Source: a virus
Reading direction: 5' to 3' (one strand)
Virus record (IMG/VR): IMGVR_UViG_3300007539_000268
Span: 1 to 21,617 of that record
Length of the DNA stretch: 21,617 nucleotides
Program-made: the position numbers and the translations under genes
Shown here: positions 14,307 to 20,421 of the stretch, one piece after another
How positions within the stretch are numbered: the stretch's first letter is position 1
How the letters are laid out: each line of letters opens with the position of its first letter
Notes under the pieces: generated by a model
Database searches by the model: none
The model's input: only the letters and a program-made list of their open reading frames with translations
Told to the model about the DNA's origin: nothing

Positions 14307-15240
14307 AAAACTTGAAGGATTACCTCATATATTCTATATTAACTTAGAAGATCGTAGGGATCGTAAAGATTTTATGGAATCTCAATTTAAAACTTGGGGA
14401 ATAGAAAAGTTTACTCGTGTAAATGCTTCTGAGTTTTCTAAAAATGATCCTAATAGTTTTTTCAGATTGATTCATCATCCGAATGTTATTCCAATTAATA
14501 GATGGAGATCTGTTTGCGTTTCACTTTCTCATATGGAGGCCATAAGAAAGTGGTTAGAGGAAACAAAAGAGGAATATATGATTATCATGGAGGACGATAC
14601 TGATATAAGTCTTGTGAAGTATTGGCATTTCGATTGGAAATACTTTATGGATAATCTTCCCTACGATTGGGATGCTGTCCAATTAATGTACAATTCTGAC
14701 ATTAGAATATATTGTTTTTTACATCCTAAGAAATTAATTACCTGGAATGGTCCGTTGTTGATTAGGAGGTCTTACGCTGAAAAATTACTATCCCTATATT
14801 ATTTTAATGGTAAATATAACTTCGTCAAAAAGGTCAATAGAGTTGTTAAGTCTAATTGCATAGAAGTTGGTAGAGTATATACTCCATCAACAAATAAATG
14901 GAACATAGATGGTTCTGGCAGTAGAGTTACTGTACTGGATGTTGATGAATTCTTAGGACATAATGGAAAAGTATATCAAATTCCAATTTTTACCCAAGAT
15001 CCTTCTTTAGAGAATCCGCCGAAACTTCATCACATGTTTTCTAATAAAATTCATTTATATTGGTGGACTGTTATGAAAGATAAGTTTTCATTGGAAGATT
15101 TTTTCACATATGGAAAACCTTATGATTCGAAAATGATCTTAGATTTGGACATGCCTTGGCATAGCAATGCCAATCAAAAGTTGGATGAAGAAGAAATCAA
15201 TACAGTAATCAAGAGGATTTCAAAAGATGACAATGTTTGA
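14293..15240 (+). CDS. Glycosyltransferase family 25-like protein E
   Basis: 315 residues. IFYINLEDRRDRKDFMESQF (13-32) and MEDDTDIS (EDD at 100-102) are present, followed by FDWKYFMDNLPYDWDAVQ, YCFLHPK and EDFFTYGKPYD. It is thus of the A/B subfamily although it sits after the C/D pair, so the array order does not follow relatedness. An inserted basic stretch (KKVNRVVKSN and onward) gives it the same extra length as B. AAAGG lies about ten bases before the start. It overlaps both neighbours by 14 bases. Confidence 0.8.
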   Translation: MTLNKKLEGLPHIFYINLEDRRDRKDFMESQFKTWGIEKFTRVNASEFSKNDPNSFFRLIHHPNVIPINRWRSVCVSLSHMEAIRKWLEETKEEYMIIMEDDTDISLVKYWHFDWKYFMDNLPYDWDAVQLMYNSDIRIYCFLHPKKLITWNGPLLIRRSYAEKLLSLYYFNGKYNFVKKVNRVVKSNCIEVGRVYTPSTNKWNIDGSGSRVTVLDVDEFLGHNGKVYQIPIFTQDPSLENPPKLHHMFSNKIHLYWWTVMKDKFSLEDFFTYGKPYDSKMILDLDMPWHSNANQKLDEEEINTVIKRISKDDNV

Positions 15241-16060
15241 TAACATACCACACATATATTATATAAATTCTGATGAAAGATTGGATCTTAAGGAATATAC
15301 TGAATCCAACCTATCAGATATTGGAATTTCTAATTTTACTAGAGTATCAGAAATTGCGAATTGTCAAGACTTATTGTATAATGTACATGAACTTACACCA
15401 GAATTAATAACATCAACATCTTATCTTGAAACTATAAAAAAATGGTTAATAGATACAAATGAAAAAACAATGATCATTATGTCTGATCATGTTGACTTTA
15501 GTTATGTAAAATACTTTTATGAAGATTGGACTTGGGATTACTTCATAAAAAATATCCCACACGATTGGGATTCCATATTGATGGGATTTGAGGATAAACT
15601 ATCGGTTTTGCCTTGTTTCTTACATCCGATGAGAGATTCTCATGGAACTGGTATGACACTTTTGAATAGAAAGTACGCAAAAAAATTAATAAAATTTCAT
15701 TCCACTGAAGGAAAATATAATTTGTTTCAAAAGATTTCCAATAAGTTTTGGAAAAATGATAATGGTTTAGTACCAATGCATTATTTTCTTAATCAATGTG
15801 GGAAAAGTTATGCAATACCAATGTTTCCAAGAAATCCAAAATTTACTAAAGACGAACACTTCTCCGATGAAACTATAAAAAACAATCAAAAACTATATTC
15901 TCTTTGGTGGAAAAATTATAGAGAAATGATAAGTACCGAACAATTTCATCTCTTCCATTCCTCCAAAGATCTATATTTGAATATTAAACATCTGGAAAAG
16001 AACCTTTCAGTTCGTGAAATAAGTATCAATAGAGATTTTCTAAAAAACAGCAATATGTAA
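15227..16060 (+). CDS. Glycosyltransferase family 25-like protein F, degenerate active site
   Basis: 277 residues. The order of secondary-structure blocks is that of the other five copies (IPHIYYIN, DWTWDYFIKNIPHDWD, LPCFLHP, GMTLLNRKYAKKL, KLYSLWWKNYRE), so it is a true paralog. However NLDxRxDR has become NSDERLDL (14-21), the catalytic EDD has become SDH (86-88), and the Gln after DWDxxQ is replaced. The reading frame is open throughout, so it is not a simple pseudogene. It may be an inactive partner or regulator of the active copies, or bind a substrate without transfer. AGAGGA (15211-15216) precedes the start; a second ATG is at 15233. Confidence 0.7.
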   Translation: MTMFDNIPHIYYINSDERLDLKEYTESNLSDIGISNFTRVSEIANCQDLLYNVHELTPELITSTSYLETIKKWLIDTNEKTMIIMSDHVDFSYVKYFYEDWTWDYFIKNIPHDWDSILMGFEDKLSVLPCFLHPMRDSHGTGMTLLNRKYAKKLIKFHSTEGKYNLFQKISNKFWKNDNGLVPMHYFLNQCGKSYAIPMFPRNPKFTKDEHFSDETIKNNQKLYSLWWKNYREMISTEQFHLFHSSKDLYLNIKHLEKNLSVREISINRDFLKNSNM

Positions 16061-16061
16061 A

Positions 16062-16640
16062 ATGATAGAAGAATTTGAGTTCAGAATCGCAGAATTTTTT
16101 GGATCACCATATGCAGTTGCTACTGATTGTTGCACTCATGCGATAGAATTGTCTTTAATACATACTGGATACAATGGGATAACTGTTCCAACACATACTT
16201 ATCTTTCAATTCCAATGACATGTATGAAACTTGGTTTGGATTGGACATGGAAAGAGGAAGAATGGTCAGATTACTATTTTTTGGGTGGTACAAATATCGT
16301 TGATGCTGCTGTTCTTTGGGGAGAGGGTACATATGTACCGAATACTTTTATGTGTCTTAGTTTTCAATTCAAAAAACATTTGAGTCTTGGAAGAGGTGGT
16401 ATGATTTTATTGCAAGATAAGGGCGACTATGATACACTGAAGAAAATGTCTTATGACGGTAGGGATTTTAATCGTCCATGGGCTGAACAGGATATAACTA
16501 GTATGGGTTATCATTATTATATGACTCCCGAGGTGGCGAAAACTGGTATTGAATTACTAGAAAGTCGAAAAAAATCTCCGGCCAAAAAATGGAGTCACAA
16601 GGATTATCCTTATTTACCAAACATGTCTGTATTTAAATAA
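16062..16640 (+). CDS. Half-length DegT/DnrJ/EryC1/StrS-like protein
   Basis: 192 residues, while this PLP-dependent sugar aminotransferase family usually has 360-400. VPTHTYLSIPMTCMKLG matches the substrate-side loop, VDAA (80-83) holds the Asp that pairs with the pyridine nitrogen, and SFQFKKHLSLGRGG (100-113) is the PLP-lysine motif, with K105 as the candidate Schiff-base lysine. MGYHYYMTPEVAKTG matches the LGxNYRMT-xxxAAxG segment. After this the small C-terminal domain is missing; only about 25 residues remain. So the large domain alone is encoded, with a clean stop. It could be a minimal enzyme, a two-chain enzyme with a partner elsewhere, or a nonfunctional remnant. It follows the GT25-like array, as sugar aminotransferases do in glycan clusters. 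Confidence 0.7.
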   Translation: MIEEFEFRIAEFFGSPYAVATDCCTHAIELSLIHTGYNGITVPTHTYLSIPMTCMKLGLDWTWKEEEWSDYYFLGGTNIVDAAVLWGEGTYVPNTFMCLSFQFKKHLSLGRGGMILLQDKGDYDTLKKMSYDGRDFNRPWAEQDITSMGYHYYMTPEVAKTGIELLESRKKSPAKKWSHKDYPYLPNMSVFK

Positions 16641-16850
16641 ATGGAAAACAAAATTCACGAGTCGGGTTTAAACATTATTGAGAACCAAGATGGATCTTTT
16701 ACTTTTGAATGGAATAAAGATGATGCTAGGTGGTCTTGGTTAAATGGCTTGACAGACCAAGAGATCAAGTCTATCATAGAGGAAACAATCGAAAAGAAAC
16801 TTCTTCTGGAGACGGTAGTCAATGAATTCGAACAATCCCTACAGCAGTGA
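16641..16850 (+). CDS. Small acidic hypothetical protein
   Basis: 69 residues (MENKIHESGLNIIEN...). The start codon immediately follows the previous TAA. FTFEWNKDDARWSWLNGLT in the middle looks like two strands with Trp residues, and the C-terminal third (EEIKxIIEETIEKKL pattern) is helical. It overlaps the AbrB-domain gene by 29 bases, so the two are probably expressed together. No domain recognised; its style fits the conserved small proteins of cyanomyoviruses. Confidence 0.6.
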   Translation: MENKIHESGLNIIENQDGSFTFEWNKDDARWSWLNGLTDQEIKSIIEETIEKKLLLETVVNEFEQSLQQ

Positions 16851-17598
16851 CTTTAGTTACAAAAAATATTCTCTTGAACAACTTGATAACTGGGTAAATG
16901 ATGCTCTAAACTGTGAGGATCTTACTCCAGAAGACATCCATGACACTATCGTAAAGTGTGTAGACGAGAGTGTAAAGTATCACAAGAAGTATTACACTAA
17001 GAGTGTAGAACTTCTTTCACTTTTGAAGGGTAATCGTCCAGTTGACTTTGGTGATGAAGGAAACATTACTCTGGGTGGTACTTCGGATTGGAATGATTTT
17101 TGGGGAACAGACTACACATCGGGAGCAGAACGATATCCAGCTGCTTATGTGTATACTGAAGAAGAAATGAACGCAATGTGCGACAAAGCAGCATCTGATG
17201 ATGAGAAACAGAGGTGTCGTGAATATAATCTGCGTGAGTCGGAATACTATGATAAACGCGCTCAATTGGATATTTCTTCTGGAAATGATTCCAAAGTAAA
17301 CTACGAATCTGGTTGGATTTATGAATCTCCTGATGGTGGCAAAACTGTAACCAAACGCAAAGTAGGATCTATGGAAAAGGTGGTGGTAAAAGAAGATAAA
17401 GTTAAAAAGTGGGTTCTTCCTGTTGAAGAAGTCAGAGATGAAGACACTGGTGAAGATGAATACTGCATTGCATTCCCTGACGATCTGTTGGAAGCGGCAA
17501 ATCTCAAGGAAGGTGATAATATAGAGTGGGTTGATCAAGGTGATGGTTCTTATAAACTACGTAAGATTGTTCAACCTCTTCGAATGGATGAGTGTTGA
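16822..17598 (+). CDS. Protein with C-terminal AbrB/MazE-like DNA-binding domain
   Basis: 258 residues. The N-terminal part (about 14-70, SLEQLDNWVNDALNCEDLTP and onward) is a helical region of unknown type. The middle is acidic with YVYTEEEMNAMCDKAAS and a Tyr-rich stretch. The last 55 residues (about 196-250) read KKWVLPVEEV ... CIAFPDDLLEAANLKEGDNI ... GDGSYKLRK, the swapped-hairpin pattern of AbrB, MazE and SpoVT proteins (IPxxLxxxxxLxxGDxI...dGxxxLr). These bind DNA as dimers. In cyanobacteria AbrB-like factors regulate carbon and nitrogen genes, so a phage regulator of host or phage transcription is plausible. GGAG at about 16807 may be its ribosome binding site. Domain call moderately firm; target unknown. 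Confidence 0.65.
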   Translation: MNSNNPYSSDFSYKKYSLEQLDNWVNDALNCEDLTPEDIHDTIVKCVDESVKYHKKYYTKSVELLSLLKGNRPVDFGDEGNITLGGTSDWNDFWGTDYTSGAERYPAAYVYTEEEMNAMCDKAASDDEKQRCREYNLRESEYYDKRAQLDISSGNDSKVNYESGWIYESPDGGKTVTKRKVGSMEKVVVKEDKVKKWVLPVEEVRDEDTGEDEYCIAFPDDLLEAANLKEGDNIEWVDQGDGSYKLRKIVQPLRMDEC

Positions 17599-17792
17599 TG
17601 TATACTCTACAATTACTTGCCCCATTGATTGTTGCAACCTGTCTTGAAGGTATTACAACTGGACAAGGAGACTACTGTGTAGTTGACAACAGTCCAGCAA
17701 ATGTAGTAAAATACTACGAACCTGGAAAGTCCTGTTATGTGAACGGAACTTTCTATCGTAAATGTGAGGACCGACTGAATGGCTCTATCTGA
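17598..17792 (+). CDS. Small cysteine-containing protein with hydrophobic N-terminus
   Basis: 64 residues from the ATG at 17598, which shares TGATG with the upstream stop; in-frame GTG (17592) and TTG (17595) codons are less likely starts. LQLLAPLIVATCLEG near the start is hydrophobic enough for a signal peptide or a short membrane anchor, though it lacks the usual leading positive charges and VATC is not a good lipobox. Four cysteines (one in the hydrophobic part, three in the rest: DYCVV, KSCYV, RKCED) could form disulfides after export. It overlaps the next gene by 14 bases. An exported or envelope-associated phage peptide is a reasonable guess. Confidence 0.55.
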   Translation: MYTLQLLAPLIVATCLEGITTGQGDYCVVDNSPANVVKYYEPGKSCYVNGTFYRKCEDRLNGSI

Positions 17793-18000
17793 AAGTGTTG
17801 AAAATTCTTTGAAAGAAGCAGAATCATCTTTGCGTAATGCATTGGCATTTGCGGCACGTCAAGAGCGCCCTTTAGTATGCACCCAAATTGCAAAAATGAT
17901 TCACGATATAGAACACGTCCAGTCATTTGATGGCATTATGGATATGTTGGATGATAGGAAACCTGGCAGTAGAGGAAACTTCGGACCTTTTACCGATTAA
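17779..18000 (+). CDS. Small conserved-type helical protein
   Basis: 73 residues (MALSESVENSLKEAESSLRN...). Two amphipathic helices are likely: residues 4-27 and 33-58. The end GSRGNFGPFTD is Gly-rich. It starts inside the end of the small cysteine protein gene and is the last gene before a possible promoter. From memory, similar short proteins occur in many T4-like cyanophages, with no known role. Confidence 0.65.
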   Translation: MALSESVENSLKEAESSLRNALAFAARQERPLVCTQIAKMIHDIEHVQSFDGIMDMLDDRKPGSRGNFGPFTD

Positions 18001-18017
18001 AGTTGACTAGATATTAT
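17989..18017 (+). promoter_or_regulatory. Possible sigma-70 promoter
   Basis: TTTACC (17989-17994), 17 bases, then TATTAT (18012-18017), five of six at -10 but only four of six at -35. It lies 17 bases before the HNH endonuclease start, and a second -35-like TTGACT (18003-18008) nearby has no matching -10. Weak but well placed. Confidence 0.3.
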
Positions 18018-18034
18018 GTGCAGATAAACCAATT

Positions 18035-18508
18035 ATGGATCTTCCCATATCTCCTCATAAGACAATATTGGTTTTAAATTCTAGTTTTGAACCAATAAAT
18101 TTTACGAGTTGGAAAAGAGCTCTGGTCTTATTACTCAAAGAAAAGGCACAAGTCCTTTCTGAAAGAGTAATAAGACTTTTAAATTATGTGAAATTGCCAT
18201 TATCCAAAATCATGAACATTACTCCCTCTCGTTCTATGATATACAAAAGGGATAATGATACTTGTCAATATTGTGGGTCGAAGTCAAAACTTACCATAGA
18301 TCATGTAATTCCACGATCAAAGGGAGGTGAAGATACTTGGGAAAATTTGGTTGTTGCTTGTTCTACTTGCAACACTAAAAAGAGTGATAAGTTACTGGAA
18401 CAGACTGGAATGAAATTGGTTAGAAAACCAAAAGCTCCAATCAATAAAATGGTTTTCGATTTACAGAAAACAACTGTTGAAGAGTGGAAACTCTACAATT
18501 ATACTTAA
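18035..18508 (+). CDS. HNH endonuclease
   Basis: 157 residues. The first 70 form the N-terminal domain usual in this group (ILVLNSSFEPINFTSWKRAL, VLSERVIRLL). Then KRDNDTCQYCG provides Cys77-x-x-Cys80, TIDHVIPRSKGGEDTWENLVVACSTCN-type residues give H90 in DH, N104 and Cys109-x-x-Cys112, the zinc-ribbon HNH nuclease core. Similar proteins are common in cyanobacteria and their phages, both free-standing and as homing enzymes. No intron or intein is visible near it, so it is a free-standing copy. It may take part in mobility of adjacent phage genes or in DNA processing. The family is clear; the cleavage target is unknown. Confidence 0.85.
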   Translation: MDLPISPHKTILVLNSSFEPINFTSWKRALVLLLKEKAQVLSERVIRLLNYVKLPLSKIMNITPSRSMIYKRDNDTCQYCGSKSKLTIDHVIPRSKGGEDTWENLVVACSTCNTKKSDKLLEQTGMKLVRKPKAPINKMVFDLQKTTVEEWKLYNYT

Positions 18509-18597
18509 TATTTTTTAACACAATCCCAAAGAAAACATTAAATTTCTACATAGTCTTAGATTCTTCTGTTAGAATTTCAACACTTCGCAAGAAACAA

Positions 18598-18756
18598 ATG
18601 ACTCTTCCTTCACAAGCCAAAAAACTTAATCAAAATGAAATTTATAGTATCACTAATGCAGTAAGGGAGGCGGGCATTCAACAAATTCATCCTGAAAAAA
18701 TGGAAGCATTTGCTGAGTATCTTGTATCCAAAGTTAAAGAACAAGGTAAAGATTGA
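18598..18756 (+). CDS. Small hypothetical protein
   Basis: 52 residues from the ATG at 18598 (MTLPSQAKKLNQNEIYSITN...). A longer reading from 18484 would start inside the HNH gene and add a low-complexity leader, so it was not preferred. The protein looks helical, with REAGIQQIHPEKMEAFAEYL in the middle. About 90 bases before it contain only AT-rich DNA with no convincing promoter or hairpin. Its TGA stop (18754-18756) is part of the following -35 element. Function unknown. Confidence 0.55.
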   Translation: MTLPSQAKKLNQNEIYSITNAVREAGIQQIHPEKMEAFAEYLVSKVKEQGKD

Positions 18757-18782
18757 CGTAATCTACTTTATCATTATATAAT
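18753..18782 (+). promoter_or_regulatory. Host-type sigma-70 promoter
   Basis: TTGACG (18753-18758, five of six), an 18-base spacer, and a perfect TATAAT (18777-18782), 23 bases before the glutaredoxin start. This is the strongest -10 in the region, so early expression of the glutaredoxin is likely. The upstream gene's TGA stop lies within the -35 element. Confidence 0.65.
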
Positions 18783-18805
18783 ATTCTCAAGTAAATTAGT
18801 AAGTA

Positions 18806-19048
18806 ATGGATTTTATTGTATATTCTAAACCAGATTGTCCTTATTGTTATAAAATAAAAACAGTATTGGAACTTTGTGGGCAAAAATATAAAATCTATAC
18901 TTTAGATAAAGACTTTACTAGGGAAGAATTTTACTCTAAGTTTGGTAAAGGATCTACTTTCCCCCAAGTCATTCATGGCACTAAGACATTGGGAGGTTGT
19001 AACGATACCATTCTATATCTGAAAGAAATGTCTCTTACTTCATTATGA
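18806..19048 (+). CDS. Glutaredoxin (dithiol, CPYC)
   Basis: 80 residues, the standard short glutaredoxin length. The active site C11-P-Y-C14 follows the first strand (IVYSKPD). TFPQV (51-55) contains the cis-proline that contacts glutathione, and LGGCNDT (62-68) the second glutathione-binding turn. It reduces disulfides with glutathione and can supply electrons to ribonucleotide reductase during phage DNA synthesis, a role known for T4 thioredoxin/glutaredoxin (gene nrdC). It has its own host-type promoter, and its stop overlaps the next small gene (ATGA). A second glutaredoxin-like gene lies at 21251. Confidence 0.9.
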   Translation: MDFIVYSKPDCPYCYKIKTVLELCGQKYKIYTLDKDFTREEFYSKFGKGSTFPQVIHGTKTLGGCNDTILYLKEMSLTSL

Positions 19049-19221
19049 AACAGGCTGAGGATCTCCACATAAATAGAGGTGTGGAATTGTTGTTACGAAA
19101 AAGGAGGAGAAAACCTGAGGCACCAAAGACTTTTGAGTTTAGTTTTGGTAAAATGGTTTCTCTTTTCCGAAGAGAAATACACTTTTATCTAAACTTCTCA
19201 TTTGATGTAAAGAAAAAGTAA
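19045..19221 (+). CDS. Small basic hypothetical protein
   Basis: 58 residues, starting in the ATGA that ends the glutaredoxin gene. The sequence MKQAEDLHINRGVELLLRKR followed by RRKPEAPK is strongly basic in the middle (KRRRKPEAPK) and ends in an aromatic FRREIHFYLNFSFDVKKK. The basic patch suggests nucleic-acid or membrane-surface binding, but I know no function. A CATAAATA within it at 19068 is coding sequence and probably not a promoter. Coupling to glutaredoxin, good coding character and no other gene in this space support it. Confidence 0.65.
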   Translation: MKQAEDLHINRGVELLLRKRRRKPEAPKTFEFSFGKMVSLFRREIHFYLNFSFDVKKK

Positions 19222-19240
19222 ATTTCTCGGAGGTAGGGTC

Positions 19241-19465
19241 ATGACAACCCCATTAGTTGCCATATTTTGTATGGTGTCTATAATGTTCTTAATGATTGGT
19301 GGAATAATTGGATGGTTATGGAAAGAACATATAGTCTTTAATACTCCGCAACAAGTATTTGCTCATCCAGAAATGTTTGATGAGCAAGGAAATCTAATTC
19401 CAGATGAAATTTTAGCAGTGCGATTTGAAAACAATTATGACGACTACGAAGAAGACGACGACTAA
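19241..19465 (+). CDS. Single-pass membrane protein, small
   Basis: 74 residues. Residues about 4-27 (PLVAIFCMVSIMFLMIGGII and on) form one transmembrane helix, followed by a basic/aromatic boundary (WLWKEHIVF) and a soluble acidic tail ending DDYEEDDD. The N-terminus has little charge, and the tail probably faces the cytoplasm or periplasm without cleavage. GGAGGT (19229-19234) six bases before the ATG is a strong ribosome binding site. It overlaps the following gene by 29 bases. Similar short membrane proteins with acidic tails occur in T4-like cyanophages; role unknown. Confidence 0.7.
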   Translation: MTTPLVAIFCMVSIMFLMIGGIIGWLWKEHIVFNTPQQVFAHPEMFDEQGNLIPDEILAVRFENNYDDYEEDDD

Positions 19466-19988
19466 CAGGAAAAAACCAGCAGCGACAAACACTCCTGCTA
19501 AAAAAACTACTGTTTCTCGCAAAACAACCCCCGCAGTTCAAAAAATTGAACTGACTCCAACTTCTTATGTTCATGAAATTCTCTCTGCTGCTTCAGCAGA
19601 GAGAACCAAAGTAAAAAAGATACAAATTCTACAACAATATAATGAGAATTTTATCAAAGCTATTTTAATTTGGAATTTTGATGATACGGTTATTTCCGTT
19701 CTCCCAGAAGGGGAAGTTCCCATTCAAGAAAAAGAAGATTCGGATAGACCAAAATCTAATATTCGTAAAGAATGGAATAAGTTTTACAATTTTGTAAGAG
19801 GCGGAAATGATGCAATGAATAAACTTCGTAAAGAAACGATGTTTATTAACATTCTAGAGACTCTTCATCCAGGAGAAGCTGAGATTTTATGCTTAGTAAA
19901 GGATAAAAAACTTCAAACCAAGTTTAACATTACTAAAGAACTTGTTGCAGAAGCTTATCCTGATATTCAATGGGGAGGACGAGCTTGA
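19437..19988 (+). CDS. DUF6433-like conserved myovirus protein
   Basis: 183 residues from the ATG at 19437; an in-frame TTG at 19425 is less likely. The first 35 residues are Lys/Thr/Pro/Ala-rich and disordered (TTTKKTTTNRKKPAATNTPA). Then come helices including EILSAASAERTKVKKIQILQ, NFDDTVISVLPEGEVPI, FYNFVRGGNDAMNKLRKETMF and LHPGEAEILCLVKDKKLQ. This order fits a family of T4-like phage proteins annotated as DUF6433, whose function is not established to my knowledge. It overlaps the membrane protein and shares TGATG with the next gene. A perfect 12-bp inverted repeat lies inside the coding sequence at 19579-19605. Confidence 0.65.
   Translation: MTTTKKTTTNRKKPAATNTPAKKTTVSRKTTPAVQKIELTPTSYVHEILSAASAERTKVKKIQILQQYNENFIKAILIWNFDDTVISVLPEGEVPIQEKEDSDRPKSNIRKEWNKFYNFVRGGNDAMNKLRKETMFINILETLHPGEAEILCLVKDKKLQTKFNITKELVAEAYPDIQWGGRA
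19579..19605. repeat. Perfect 12-bp inverted repeat with 3-base loop
   Basis: TTCTCTCTGCTG (19579-19590) and CAGCAGAGAGAA (19594-19605) are exact reverse complements around CTT. It lies within the coding region for EILSAASAERTK, so in RNA it forms a stable hairpin in the message. No T-run follows on either strand, so it does not look like a terminator. It could control translation, RNA decay or processing, or be a chance result of codon choice. Confidence 0.7.
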
Positions 19989-20248
19989 TGGGAAAGGGTA
20001 TCAATGTCATCTACGTAGACTGTGACCCTTCAGCGGCAAAAGATAGGAGTCTTCCAAGAGATTCCTATTTAGTAACTTATGGAGATAATGGAGATCAAAA
20101 ACATGATATTGTTCAAGGTCTTCAAGTAGACATTTTTGATCAATATTGGGATAAGTATCGTGATTTTAGAGGTATGAAATGGACAGAGGGAACAGTGAAT
20201 CCGAAAATGTGGGGTTATCAACCTTCGGAGAAGAAAAAGAAGAAGTAG
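19988..20248 (+). CDS. Small conserved-type hypothetical protein
   Basis: 86 residues. The ATG at 19988 shares TGATG with the previous stop, and GGAGG (19974-19978) lies nine bases before it, so this start is preferred over the upstream ATG at 19970. The first strand INVIYVDCDP looks like a beta strand with an acidic turn; QVDIFDQYWDKY follows, and the tail ends in five lysines. Within tight overlaps it belongs to the operon that leads to speD. No domain recognised. Confidence 0.65.
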   Translation: MGKGINVIYVDCDPSAAKDRSLPRDSYLVTYGDNGDQKHDIVQGLQVDIFDQYWDKYRDFRGMKWTEGTVNPKMWGYQPSEKKKKK

Positions 20249-20259
20249 TTTCTGGAGAT

Positions 20260-20421
20260 ATGAACATCCAAATGAATTTGGATGCACTTAAAGAAGTTAA
20301 GAAGCAGTATAAAAAAATAAAAAGATATATGAGATCCTCCATTTATACTATTGCCATGATGGATGGAAAAGAAAAAATCGTAACTGACTTATTGAAGGAT
20401 ATGGAGGATAATCCTACTTAA
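20260..20421 (+). CDS. Small basic helical protein
   Basis: 53 residues (MNIQMNLDALKEVKKQYKKI...). The start is uncertain: GGAG (20254-20257) is only two bases before the ATG at 20260, and another ATG is at 20272. A longer reading from 20179 would overlap the previous gene by 70 bases. ALKEVKKQYKKIKRYMRSSI is an amphipathic, strongly basic helix. The stop is directly followed by the speD start codon. Function unknown. Confidence 0.5.
   Translation: MNIQMNLDALKEVKKQYKKIKRYMRSSIYTIAMMDGKEKIVTDLLKDMEDNPT

Noticed and set aside
16631-16640. TTTAAATA just before the start at 16641 as a late promoter
   Set aside because: It ends one base or so before the ATG, leaving no room for transcription to start upstream of the start codon.
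17017-17538. Minus-strand open frame of 173 codons opposite the AbrB-domain gene
   Set aside because: Its composition (Phe/Ile/Ser/Arg-rich, no motif) is what the complement of the well-coded plus-strand gene gives, and it has no ribosome site or neighbour in that direction.
18481-18494. AGAGT-GGAA-ACTCT hairpin at the end of the HNH gene as a terminator
   Set aside because: The stem is only 5 bp and the T-run is about 17 bases further on, so it does not form an intrinsic terminator.
19068-19075. CATAAATA as a late promoter for the membrane protein gene
   Set aside because: It is inside the 58-residue coding gene and about 165 bases before the next start codon, far more than the 19-34 bases seen for the other boxes.
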